This document shows positions 37,626 to 49,687 of a stretch of 64,000 nt of DNA, piece by piece (position 1 is the stretch's first letter; the number at the start of each line of letters is the position of its first letter). The notes under the pieces are model-generated. The model searched no databases, was not told where the DNA came from, and saw nothing but the letters and a program-made list of their open reading frames with translations. The DNA is from Chimonanthus salicifolius. Taxonomy: Eukaryota; Streptophyta; Magnoliopsida; Laurales; Calycanthaceae. The position numbers were made by a program, and so were the translations under genes. The DNA lies in NCBI GenBank assembly GCA_013350335.1, contig CM023540.1:49830552-49894551 (forward strand). The letters run 5' to 3'.

Positions 37626-38904
37626 AATTGAATATTTTCCTCAATGTTCCCTAATCTACATGTGCATTAGTAAATTATAAGAAAATATTAAAATAGAACA
37701 ACTTGAGTTGAGAAATACCTCAGATGACTTCATTATTTCAAACCTACAAAACAAACAAACACAAAAACAGCAACAACGACTCTAGACTAATAACAAAAAA
37801 CACAAAAACGGACTCAACAAAAGTGAAAACCTAAACTAATCAAACATCGACACACACAAAGACTGACTCAGCATAGATAGACTCAACACAGACTTAAAGA
37901 GTCACACAAAATTCAAAAATCCTAACCTAGACTGACTTACAAACAAAGTCACAAAATCAAACGATCAAATCATAATCTAATTATCAAATACTCCCACAAG
38001 GTTTTTTTTTTTTAGTGCTATCTAATCTAACAATACAATACTAGAAGCAAATATGTAAACAATAATCAAACAACTAGACTAATGCATGAGACTAACACGC
38101 TAATAGGCATGAGCAAATTAAATATGCAATTTTTTGTTTTTTATGCAAAATAAAATGCAAACACCCTAAGAAAAGCTATATGAATGTATGAAAAATTAAA
38201 AATTTAAAGAAAAGAGATTTAGGCACTTACCTTGGCCTATAGTGCTTAAACTCAGAAATTTTAGAGCACGCGATTAAGATCTCCTACAAAATAAAACGCC
38301 ACAAACTTTGGTGAAGATTCTGAATCTCATAAAAAAAAAATGCATGATCCTAAACTAAATACAATTTCCTAATGTTATAACTAGAGGAAGGACATTAAAT
38401 AATAGAAACTAATTAAGAACTATAAATTAAATTAAGACCATAAAAATCTCTACATTAATATCCACCAAATTAATCAAAATTAGATTTTTAAGTTATAAAT
38501 ATTTCATTTAAGTCCAACGTTGTTCCATGAATTTTTTTTATTTTTTTAATTTTTATCACTATAACGAGAACCTTCCAAATTTAGATCTATTTTCAAAAAA
38601 TAGAATGTGACTAAATAACATTAAAATTCTAAGATTAGAAAATTAGAGAAAGTTCTTATTTTTTAAAGTTTCTAAAAATAGAAGTCTCCAAAAATAAAAA
38701 AAAATCTAAATTTAACAGTAATTCCAAATTTAGATAATCTCCTGATTTGTATTATTTTTAGAAACTTCTAAATAAGGTAACCTTCTAAAATTAGAGTTTC
38801 TAAGAAAAATAGAACTAATTTTAGAGAGTTTCCAAAAATAGATATTTCTAAAATTAACATTATTTCAAATAAATAAATAATTCAATGACGATTTTTTTTA
38901 AGTT

Positions 38905-38921
38905 CCCCAGCAACGGCGCCA
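38905..38921 (-). other. tRNA-Asp primer-binding site
   Basis: Inverse reads TGGCGCCGTTGCTGGGG, next to the end of the LTR at 38928. Confidence 0.8.
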
Positions 38922-38927
38922 AAACCT

Positions 38928-40916
38928 TATAGTGCTTTAAATTTTACTCGCAATCGCGAATCATTTATAATATAGCTTAGGAGTGCTAGGTCGAACCCAT
39001 CGGAACTTAGAAAAATATATCCGTGAAAAATATAGTATTAAATTATATATTTCAAGAAATCTAGAAAATCATGGAAATAAATTTTTAATATGGAATTATT
39101 TCTCTAATATAGGAAATTTAATTTTAATTAAAAAATATTCTAAAAATTAGAAAATAAGGTCCCAAATTAGAAACGACATCTAAAAATAGAATTTAACAAT
39201 TACTGAGATCTAATTTTAATGGAAAATCAAAATTTACCTAATTTCAATTAATATAGTGGATTTAATCTAAAAATTATAAATAATATTAACCTAATTTAGA
39301 ATGCCAAATAAAGATGCAATAAATTAATTACCAACCTAATTCTCCAATTTCAAAAAAATTGAATTTTATAAATAAAAATAAAATTAAAAACGCCAAAATT
39401 ACCTCTATACATATTGACAGTAGAACTGGCTTCAAAGAATCAAGGAGGCATTATTTTCCATATTTTCAAAATAAAACAAAGGCCTACAATACGGAGCTCA
39501 CGTAAATCACCAATCATGCACTCAAATTTTTCATTCATAATTATTCTAAAAATTAAATCTATGGATAATATTAAGTTAAAAATCTCAAATTAAACCTTAG
39601 AATGAATAGAATTTAAATTTTTTTCTCCAAATCTAAAATATTTCATTGCACTCTTAAAATAAGAGACATACATTGAAGAAGGAAGTCTATTCAATCTAAA
39701 TTTTCATCACATTTAATTTGAAATACTTAAAATAAGTCCACACATAGACTTAATAAAGAATAAAACTCAAATCAAATAATCACCATACATCAACTGAATA
39801 ATTGGAAAACCATAGACTAAATATTTCATCACGCCTTTCTCTTATTATTAAAATATGAAATTAGAATTACAAAACAAAGGATTTCAGAATTGAGAGAACT
39901 AAATAATACAATGGAAAATTAAAAACCACCAACCTCAAACCCTTGTGGAAATCAAAATTTCCAAACTTTCTCTTCTTCTCTTCTTTCCCTCCTCGACTAT
40001 GCACAATCCTTTAATTTCTTCAGCCAATTTCAATTTTCTCAATGGGAGAAGGATAATATTTATAGATGAAAGGAGACGAAGTCAATGGCTTTGATTTAAA
40101 GATTTAAATAAAGTAAGGGACACTTCGAGGGTTGTTCTGGTTTATGCTAAATATGGAATGGCTTAAAGGAGGCAAGGAGATGGAAAAAACAATAATTTTT
40201 TTTGCAAGGGAAGTGGGTGCAAAATCCCATTTTTTACACATTTACCACCTTGAATCTCAGTTTTGAACTAGTTAACAGTCCGAATCACGAAATGTAGTAA
40301 ACTACAAACTTGTATCCCTTAAAGTCTTCTTTCCAACCTAAAAAGAATTAATGCAATCGGAGATTGGAGTGGAACGTTATGGCCAAGATATTGAAGCTGT
40401 GTCAAACCTTCCTTCTTTTTCTCCACTTCTTATTTTCTTTCTTTTTCCTTAATCCACTTGGAAATCCTCTCATAATGACTTGTAAATTTCAAATTTCCTC
40501 ATATGTATCTTGAGATGACAAAAATAGGCTTCACACATGTGGATTTCTTCATGGGTTGTTCTTAATTGGCTTAATAATTGGGCTTTTCAAAGTATGAAAA
40601 ATCTAATAATTTCACCATTTACATTCAATTCTAAAAATGACTAAATTAATCAAACTCTCATAAATGGATTTGAATTAATTAGTTTACAAATAAACAACTA
40701 AAATTGTAGTAAAATAATTATTAAAAATTTCAACTTTTCAAAAATATCAACTTATGCCCATAAATTGCAAAATTCACCATTTGAATTCTCATAAGTTGTA
40801 TTTCCCTGAAATCCTGCAAAACTTCCAAAATCCCATTAAACATATCTTAAAACACACAAAACAATGGCTAACTAGTCCAAATGTAAGGGTAAAATAGTCA
40901 TTTTCCTTGCTCATCA
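38928..40916 (-). repeat. Upstream outer LTR of the compound element
   Basis: About 1989 bp; closely similar to 22243-24109. It is bordered on the inner side by the primer site and on the outer side by CTTCC. The inner boundary is uncertain by a few bases. Confidence 0.75.
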
Positions 40917-43900
40917 CTTCCGATAATCCGTTATCAGAATTCCATTATCAAAAGTCCGATAGTTTAGGGTCAGAGTTCCGACCTTAAGGAAAAAAATTGG
41001 AGAAAATTTTATTTTTATCAGAATTCTGATGGTTTGATCATCAAAACTTTGATAGTGTTCTGTATTGGAATGTCCGAGACCTTTGCGTCAGAGTTTCAAC
41101 CCAAGAGCTCTCAGCCTTTGTTTTTACAATTCATTTTTCATTTATTTTCGTCATTTGGTTGTTTCTGTCACTTTAAAGATAACCTGAAGTGCTTTGGATT
41201 CTGCAAGTCTTCCAGGGCTTAAGAGGCAAATCTCGAAGAAATCCGAAGATTGAACTCGGGAATTTCGAAGCCCAGCACCGAACACTTACAATACCTCTTT
41301 CTGCAAACCTCTTTGTCATTTTTGCCTCTCAGAGCCGAACATGTTGTAGTGCCTAACCTTTTGTTCGGACTAGTCGAAGACATTAGATAGAATTTATTTC
41401 CCAATGTCTACAAGTTTTTCGTGCACCATACTCAGGTTTACTGCATGCTCTACCTAAGGACGCCCGAGACTTAGCACCGAACCTTCGGGCATGTCTTTTA
41501 CTGCTTTCTGCAAATTTCTGGGCCTGAACACTCGGATTTACCAGAGGCTCTGCCTGGGGAAGATCCGAGACAAGGCACTAAATACTTTATTTTATTTTTC
41601 CCTTTAAAACACCCTGCTTTAGGTGTTATTTACTTTACGTATTTTCTTACATTTTACGCTTTTTACTTTAAGTTTTCAATTTCGCAATTTATCTACCTGT
41701 GTTTTTCACACGCTATGCTTTATGCATTTACTTATACACAACTTTTAATTGCTTTCAGTCTTTCTTTCAGAAGCACTCCATTTACGGTGAGGAGATTTAA
41801 CTACACGTTTTAATTTCAAAATATATCGCATATTGCATTAAGCGCTAAAATAGGAATGCCATTAACTTTACGACAGGGACTGGAACCTAGTGGACCTAAA
41901 ATTGATGAAAAACACGTGAACACAATCAGAAAGTCATACCTGACACTGCTTATATGTAAGGGATATAGTTGTCAATTCTGAATGTAGAACTTAAGCATGA
42001 AAGAGTGTATGGGATCCGATGATTAGCCGTATAAATACATTATGGGGCCTAGTCACGTGCAGAGAGATTAGTTTTTTAGTAGATGAGTATGTGCGATCAT
42101 CAGTCTCCAACTTGGACTCCGTGTATGTGTATACTTAGTGTATGTATTAGACTTGATATATTTATCTTATGAATGTAATAGGCTTAGTGAGTTTACTTCA
42201 AGGATGTATTTGGCTTGGTGTATATTTGAATGTAATAATACTTGGCATAATTGTAACCAATGTGACAAATATCGGCGGTATTTTCAAATTTACCGCGTTT
42301 TTATCGGCAAAATCCATTACCGCGTTAAAACGCGTTTTTATCGCCAAACGATAAATTTCCGGTAAATTCCCGATAAAATCGCGTTAAAAACGTGATAAAC
42401 ATTAATAACGCGATAATATCCCGATAAATATCCAGTAAATTCCCGAGAAATTCCCGGTAAATTCCCTATACCATTTTTATTTCATTAATTTTTTTATTTT
42501 TTAAATATTATAATTTCAGCGAGATTTTTCCGTTAAATTCCCGATAAAAATCCGAGAATTTAAAAATATCCCGTTATTACCAATTGCCGTTAATATCCCG
42601 AGAACGGTATTTGTCACTATGATTGTAACTGCAAGTGCGATTACTGTTTCCGAACTTGAATCTGGTTGAGACTGCATACACGTCTTATGTGTCTAGACTT
42701 GAATATGGTCGTGTGCAGTCAAAATTGAGAACACTGAATAAATTCTTGGACTGAGCAGGTGAGGCTTCCCCAATCTCCAAACGGGACAAAATCATGTAGA
42801 GGACTTGAATAACTAAAGAATATAAAAAGGGTAAAATGGAAATTTACTGATTTTTTTGTTACTTTCCAATATTTACGGTTTTATTTCACGTTCCGTTATT
42901 TACTTTTTAGACATTTTCTTTTGGTAATTGATATATTTCATGATGTGGAAAGTGAATGCGTGTAATACTTTAAAAGCTGATTTTTGTGGATCAGTATGCA
43001 TGTTTGTTATAATTACATGCTTATAATATTTATCATGCAATTCTATGTTGATGGGAAAGATATATTCTAGAGAATGCATGGTAGGATGAATGTGGTGATC
43101 TTTTTCAGCTTTAGGGTATGAGGAACTAAGTGTGGTAGTTTCACCACTTTTGAACGTTATTGGTTATAAAAATTAAGTTAAAAGCCATATATATATATAT
43201 ATTGACCTCTTTTTTAGTAAATATATACTATTATGATATTGTATTCTTATTTAGCCATTAAAGGTAAATATTTTGTGAATGATCTAAATGATAAATTTTT
43301 ATCAGAAATAGATATGCATGTTATACTATGCTGCTATATTGCTTTGTGAAGAAAATCATGTAAATTCATGTTAGATTAGAGAATAACATGTTAAAATGTA
43401 AAAATGTATGATGAACCAGGTGGAATAATTACTGAGTGAACATATGCTGGGTGTACGGGATAATATTGTTACTAGATAAGTCTACCTTTAATGATAACAT
43501 GCATGATATATGTGAAAAAAATGCATGTTGAGATGATACGTTTGGCTAATATAGTCTATTATTGGAATAATAGGTTAAAATTTATATTATACCATGTGAA
43601 GAATGTCTAAGTGAATATCATGTTATGCTTATCATGCATTTTGAGGTGCATGAAGTAGGAATGTACATGCATAAATGGAACATATGTTGTATGCTTGATT
43701 CATATGCTTAGGTAAAGGATGCATGAGAGATATACATGTCATTTAAAATGCTAGGTACGCGTTTTAGGCATATGTGATATCTAGGTGAATGGGTTGAACA
43801 TTGAGTGCTATTATTAAAAGTTGGTTCAGGAGTGACTTAGCGAGTGATTTCGCTAAGTGCTGATGCTGAGTGCTTGTGCTTCGTGTGAATGAACGTCGGG

Positions 43901-44774
43901 CGCATATGCTCAGTGTGCAAAATATACGACATGTATCGAACCGAGAGGTGTTGGATGTACTTGGCATAGAAATAGATGCCAAGGCCGCAGTATAGCTCGT
44001 AGTACTGGGCCATGACTTACAAAAGTAATGACGTAGAGTCAGCAATACAATGTATGCACAATAAAGGCTAGCATTTTAGATAAAGTTGGAATGGCGTGGG
44101 ACCTCAGTGTTTGAGACACAAGTGGACTAGTGTCCCAATTCGTATGCATTCCATGACACACCAATATAAGTGTGTTTGGGCATTGAATATGATCGTCATT
44201 ATCATGATTGCATATTTGGGAGATACCCCTATATTGTTAAATTGAGTGCTTAGGGTGCTAACCCTATGTTATTATTATTATTATGATTATGGTTGGGTGT
44301 TGACCCTCCTTGTGTTATAATCTTGATTTTGTATTTAGGGTGTTACGCATGTGTGATTATTAACATAATTATGTGATTGAGTGTCGAACCTTGTAATGTT
44401 ATAACTGTGTCATGTCTTTCAGGGTGATAACCCCAAGTTATAACTATGCTTTTATATGCGGGTATTGACCCTATGTTAATGTTATTACCATGGGACTGCA
44501 TGTTGATTGACGACGTGAGTAGGTTATATAACATGTTGCGTGTAAGTATGTTGTTTCTCTTCACTGGGCTAGTTATCTCACTCTCTTATGGTTTCAAGAT
44601 ACCTGCCAAGGAACAGGTCAGACGAACTTCCGGCGCTTTGCTAAGGGAATTAGAGGTGTATACATTTACCTATTAGGAGAGAACTTACATTGTTAGGAAT
44701 ATAAGAGATTTTATGAATCTGATATTGCGATCTATGAATCGATGGCCTTTCATGTAATAAAACCAATGTGCTTT
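40917..44774 (+). repeat. Piece 3 of the old plus-strand Tekay-like LTR
   Basis: Contains a TCCGAG/TTCGGA-rich stretch (about 40920-41580) and, near its end, CACTGGGCTAGTTATCTCAC followed by a CAAGATACCTGCC region, matching in order the block at 11716-11775 of the chromovirus LTR. It holds the hAT MITE at 42258-42621. Short ORFs here show no protein motif. Confidence 0.6.
42258..42621. mobile_element. hAT-type MITE
   Basis: 364 bp with imperfect terminal inverted repeats (left CAATGTGACAAATATCG, right inverted CATAGTGACAAATACCG) and a perfect 8-bp target duplication ATTGTAAC (42250-42257 and 42622-42629). An 8-bp duplication and the CAATG start fit the hAT superfamily. The interior repeats CGGTAAATTCCCGATAAA-like motifs in both orientations, as expected of subterminal transposase sites. 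No ORF. Confidence 0.85.
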
Positions 44775-47700
44775 TGTAATACCCCGGATTTTTCAATTAT
44801 TATCTTGTATGAAAATTATCCATTTAATTTGTGATTATTGTTTATGGATTTTAAATTGGGCAAAGAGTTGGGTCATTGGTCCAATTAGGACCCAATGGTT
44901 TTGGAATTGTTTTCATAAAATTAAATGGGACTTGAATTAAATAATATGCTACAATATCTTGAGAAGACATTTAAGATTTAATAAGATTGTGCATGGCCGA
45001 GTGGGAGATGTGCAATCTATATGTGAAGCGCATAGATCATTTTAAAGGGGGTATTTTCCTTGATTTAAAAATGGTATTAGGGAAGTGTCTAAAAATAAAT
45101 TAGGACTCTCCCAAAGTGGGAAGTTTAAACTTGACAATGGCTAATCTAAGACAAGGGGTACACGGCATCACTAATCTAAGAAAGGAAGGTCGGCAACTAC
45201 TAATCTAAGAAAGGGGAGGTCGGCAATTACTAATATAAGACAAGGGTACACGGCATTGCTATCTTAGCATTGGCCGAGTGGAAGCTTAGAAGGAGGGGAG
45301 TAGCTATCTTAAGCACTTCCTAAATATGGACCAAGGAAAGGCTTTATAATATAGAGATGCATAGGAAGGGCACACGGTTTTACAACCCCTTAGCCGAATT
45401 TTATTTCCTCTCTCTCAATTGTCATTCTCGCCAAGATCAAGAGCAAGGAGAAGAAGAAGGCAGCCAGCAAGAGGTGTCTTAGTTTGAAAGAAATTAAGAA
45501 GAAAGGAGAAGGATTTGAAAGAGCAAGGAAATCAGAAAACGGTTAGTATCTTGTTTAATAATTTATTTTGAAGAACTGTGGCCGAACCCCGTGGAAAAAA
45601 ATTGGAGTTGGGTTAATGATTTCAATGGAAAGAAAGAACCATAGGGTTCGGCCATAGTGCATGGCCGAACCCCATGAAAAAAATTTGATTTATTTGTTGG
45701 GTTTGAATATTGAAAACCATGGAGGAACATTGTTTGATTAATGGAAAGACATGGTTCATTTTGTTGAATCAAAACCATGGAAAGTCATGGTCTATTTATG
45801 GGTTTATGTGCTTGGATTTTAGATCATGGAAGGTGTTTGGTTAATTGTTAAAAAGTAATTGAGATCAATGATTGGTGATTTTAAGGAGAGGATCTTAAAC
45901 CATAGGGTTCGGCCATGGTGTATGGCCGAACCCCATGGAGATGGTTACTATTTTGGAATGGTTGATGGAAGGAGTTGGCTAAATTGGAAAGCATTCCAAT
46001 TTTGGAAAGAGGGTTTCTAGTTTAGGAAACTATCTAACTATGGAGATGATTATTAAATTAGAAGCTACCTAATTATGGACCATAGATTAAAATGGAAGGA
46101 GGAGTTTATTTATGGAAACCTTTTAATTAAGGAAGTGGTATGTTAAATTTAGAAAGTTCCTAAATTTGGAAAGCTTCCAATTATAGGAAGGAATTGCTAA
46201 AATTAGATTTGTTTCTATAGGTGAGGTTCGGCCATGGTGTATGGCCGAACCCCACTAAAGTCCATTTATGGAAGTTTGTCTAATATTGGAAAGTTTCTAT
46301 TCTTGGAAAGTGGACATTGAAATTAGAAAGTATCTAATTATAGACCAATGGCAAGGTTGTAAATACTTGCAAAATATAGAAGGTTAGCCATGAGTGGCAA
46401 TCTTGTAAATATAGGAAATATTGGACATAGGGTTCGGCCATGGTGTATGGCCGAACCCCATGAATAAATTTTATGGGTTATGTTTTGTGTATTTTAAATA
46501 AAGTGTAGGATACAAATATGTGTTATGGATTATTGATGAAGCTAGTGGCAAAATTGTAAATATCGTCTAAATTGAAAGATCATGGGTTCAGCCAGGATGT
46601 ATGGCCGAACCCCATGAGATATTTGTGGATCAAACATTAACTTAGACAATTGTTTTAATGATTGAAAAGATGGGATTATGGAATGATAGCCATGGATGGC
46701 ATTTTCGTAAATAGGTGTGAAAATGGTAAGCCATGGGTTCGGCCATGGTGTATGGCCGAACCCCATGGGGTTTTGTTTATGGACTTAGAACCTTGAAAAT
46801 CAAGTGGGACTTGGTTATGATTTATTATTATATTATAAGGTAACGGGATCTCGCAAGCGGTGCGCGATAGGTGATCGATTCTTGGACGAAAGACGCAAGC
46901 ACACGTTAGCGGTCTTTGGTAGGATTCCACCTCTTTGAAACCATGGGTTTATGTACACTTGTTTTATTTATGTTTGATGAAATCTATGTTTCAAAGGATA
47001 TGCTTTATATGAATTTTAAATGCGATGTTTTATTTGTTTAAATAGCATGTATTGGATATGTTTCAAAAGATGATTTTAAATGCTATGTTTATGTTATAAA
47101 ATAAGCATGTGTTTCATTAGCATCTCATGCATGGCATGGGGTGGAGGTTTTATAACCGGAGGGGTCACACTTCGTCGGGGCATCCGAAAAACCTATGTGC
47201 GGTACCTTGATGTGTTTTTCCATCAGGAAGAAACCTGAGGGTCCACACTCCGCCGGGGTGTCCGGAAGACCTATGTGGTGGGTACATTTATGTACATGTG
47301 ATACGTGGGACTCATTGCATATGTCATCATTGCATGGCATGATTTTTACCTGGTTATATATATTATGTTATAATATATGTTTTGTACTAACCATGTGTTA
47401 GCCGTAACTGGAATACCTACTGGGCACGTTGTTTTAACGCCCTACTTCTACCCTAGTTGATGATACAGGTAATCGGGGGAACGAGGAACGCAAGACGGGC
47501 CAGGCTTAGGAGCTTGAATGATTTATTTTATATGTTTTGAATAAAGTTACTTATGGACTTGTAATTGAGTAACTAGTTTCGTAATGTAATAACTTAGATG
47601 GTAGGATGTTTAGTTTGATGATTATGACGTTTTAATGATGATTAAGGACTTGACGTTCTGTGCTATCTGAATGGAATAGAACTTGGTTCTATTATGATTC

Positions 47701-47950
47701 TGCAAAATGATGTTATGATTCCGCAGGTTATGATTTTTATTCCGCAATTTGATATTGCTATGTGTGAACCATTTTTCATGGACTTGGTCCATGTACACAT
47801 AGGGTTGGCCAGTTAAGGGTCGGACTTTGGAAGTTCGGATTAGCTCGCGTCGTGACGTCCCGCACTCTATCACTCTACTTTGTTATAAAAAAAAAAAAAT
47901 AGACTCTGAATTTACGGGAAGAAACGAGTGAAAAAGGGCGGGGCGTTACA
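44775..47950 (+). repeat. Solo LTR with repeated hairpin, 3176 bp
   Basis: TGTAATACCCCGG to GGGGCGTTACA. Flanks GCTTT (44770-44774) and ACTTT (47951-47955) match at four of five, and the sequence on either side joins as in the chromovirus LTR near 11940-11965. No primer site or polypurine tract. Contains six copies of an inverted repeat between 45644 and 46763 and a pair of ~45-bp direct repeats (about 47160 and 47240). Confidence 0.75.
45644..46763. repeat. Six dispersed copies of a 12-bp-stem hairpin
   Basis: Stem GGGTTCGGCCAT, loop of 5 (GGTGT in most), stem ATGGCCGAACCC. Copies at 45644-45672, 45905-45933, 46224-46252 (11-bp stem), 46430-46458, 46584-46612 (two mismatches) and 46735-46763. 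The last extends outward by further CCATG/CATGG pairing with a one-base bulge. A half copy (GGCCGAACCCC) lies near 45580. The sequence between copies is not repeated. Confidence 0.9.
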
Positions 47951-47981
47951 ACTTTTGTCAAGTAACTCTGATGTAATATGG

Positions 47982-48028
<47 letters not shown>

Positions 48029-48030
48029 AT
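47951..48030 (+). repeat. Piece 4 of the old Tekay-like LTR and a (TA)n run
   Basis: AAGTAACTCTGAT matches the counterpart near 20460 of the chromovirus LTR, then a pure (TA)n tract runs 47983-48025. The usual CGTTACA end is not seen, so the old LTR is truncated or unrecognisable beyond here. Confidence 0.45.
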
Positions 48031-48850
48031 GAGGATGTGTGACTTTCTGATGATTAGAATTCTACCGAACTACAGTATGACTTCCTCTGCATGAGCAAAC
48101 ATAGAAATCACCATAAGTCACTAAGCATATCTAAGAGTGTATTTCTTATCACTACGTTGATTCTTTCCTAATCAAATTTTATTTTATTCAACTTATTTTC
48201 ACTTGATTGGATTAAATTATTATAACAAGTTGAATATTTTAAAAATAAAAAGAAAATTTTATTTTAATAAAGATAACAAGGACTTCTTTTTCATGTGAGA
48301 CCATTGGACTATGAAAAAATTGAGATAATAAGATCAGAATTTTTAATATTTTGAGTAGAATACATGAGTTAAAACCAATGGACAAAAAATATGACGTGCT
48401 TAAATGGGTTTTTTTTATTTAGGTTCACTATTGAGACCCCTCTTCGAGTTAGGTCTATTTTAAACTCTTAAAAATATGCAAGTCCTAACTTTTCTTGTTA
48501 GGTTTATTTCAATATGCAGGTGGGGTCAGAAATTGCCACCCTTAGGTTCAGTAGACGTTAGGGGTAAAACTTAGAACCTTAACCAGTCATGTCAAACCCT
48601 AAACCCTAAGCCTTAACCAGTCAAATGATGGATCCTACTCTACCATTAAAATGTTAGATGGATGGATTTACTACCATAAAGCACTATATCAAGGTCTCGA
48701 TTTAGTATTTGACTTATTTAATAAACAATTTTAGTTGACCCAACTTGAACCCAATAAACCGTTTATCCCATGGGTTGACTTTTTAACTTCTATCCAACCC
48801 TATCAATTTATCCATTTAAATATGTTTTAATAGAAACAAAATAAGTAATT
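48031..48850. other. Unassigned AT-rich sequence
   Basis: I see no gene, repeat boundary or RNA motif. The AACCCTAAACCCTAAGCC near 48595 is too short and isolated to be telomeric. Confidence 0.5.
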
Positions 48851-48863
48851 TTCAAAATTACCT

Positions 48864-49674
48864 TTTTTTTGAAACATTACCCACTAGATTTTATTAAAAG
48901 GGAAAAGAGTACAAAAGTAAGATCTGAGTATAAGAGGAATACACTCAGAGCAAAGAAGATGAACAAATATACAGATATAAGAAGACATAAAAAAGGAGAA
49001 ATAACAGAAAAGATACAACAAAATGTCAATCCAAACTAAAACCAAAAGAGGGTCCGAGCCCCCTAAGTCTCGAGGTTGGTGGGCGTGAAGAATTCCACCA
49101 TCAGAGACTGAAGATGAACACCAGCAATACCAACCAACCGCCACGGGAGAAATTTCCTATTACTAGCCTAGGAGAAAGCGTTAGTTAAGTCACCTTCGAT
49201 AATAAGATTTCCTCTCCTAAACCTTGACCAGATCTGAAGTGCTCCCCTAATTGCCCTTAGTTCAGCTTCGTTTGAATCCATTGACCCTACTTGATTCTGA
49301 AAAGGCTGCTAACATATTGCCACTATCATCGTGAAGTACTCTCCCCTATTCCTGCCGGACCCGGTTTGCCCCTAGCTGCCCCATCAACTATTGAATTTAC
49401 AAGAACCTAATAGGAGGTGTTGCCCACTTAACCAAACGTCTGCTCACTCTGCCTACCCCTTTCATACAACCTTCCCAAGACAAGTAAAAATCTTCAAGAC
49501 CTAGCCCCTAAAGTCATTACACACGGACAACCAACCAATCAAATGCAACTTCGCCCTCTCAAAGATTTCTCTAGGACTACCCCTCTAACCCTCAAAAATC
49601 CTCCTATTTCGTTCTTTCCATATTTCCCAAAAGACAGGAAATGGAACTATTTTCTAAGCCACTCTTTGTTTACC
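48864..49674 (-). mobile_element. 5'-truncated LINE (L1-type) with C-terminal RNase H
   Basis: Flanked by a perfect 13-bp target duplication TTCAAAATTACCT (48851-48863 and 49675-49687), with a short poly(A) at the minus-strand 3' end (48863-48870 as T). Minus-strand reading gives WEIWKERNRRIFEG at the 5' end and VDGAARGKPGPAGIG plus EAELRAIRGAL-like pieces further on. These belong to the RNase H (RVT_3) end of plant L1 elements. The frame is broken by several stops; the endonuclease and RT parts are absent because of 5' truncation. Confidence 0.85.
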
Positions 49675-49687
49675 TTCAAAATTACCT

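Larger units (their letters stand above)
31890..38904 (-). repeat. Internal region 1 of the compound element (with nested solo LTR)
   Basis: Non-coding. Includes the 3' polypurine tract at 31890-31906, the GCTCGAGGACTAGCAAAATC block shared with the plus-strand element near 4284, the nested LTR at 32677-36744, and a central polypurine tract at 37611-37625 (one change). Confidence 0.65.
22243..40916 (-). mobile_element. Compound non-autonomous LTR element with three LTRs and two internal regions
   Basis: Read on the minus strand: LTR (40916-38928), tRNA-Asp primer site, internal region 1 with a nested solo LTR, polypurine tract, LTR (31889-29535), primer site, internal region 2 with a nested TRIM and a nested solo LTR, then an LTR (24109-22243). 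CTTCC flanks the whole at 22238-22242 and 40917-40921. The outer LTRs resemble each other far more than the middle one. No retroviral enzyme motif is visible. Between internal region 2 and the last LTR the polypurine tract is missing and 236 bp of outside flank is present instead. Confidence 0.75.

Noticed and set aside
43764..44045. Minus-strand ORF with Ser/Thr-rich sequence
   Set aside because: Lies in the old LTR fragment, shows no motif and no counterpart in related LTRs.
48590..48615. CCCTAAACCCTAA-like sequence
   Set aside because: Two imperfect units only; not a telomeric array.
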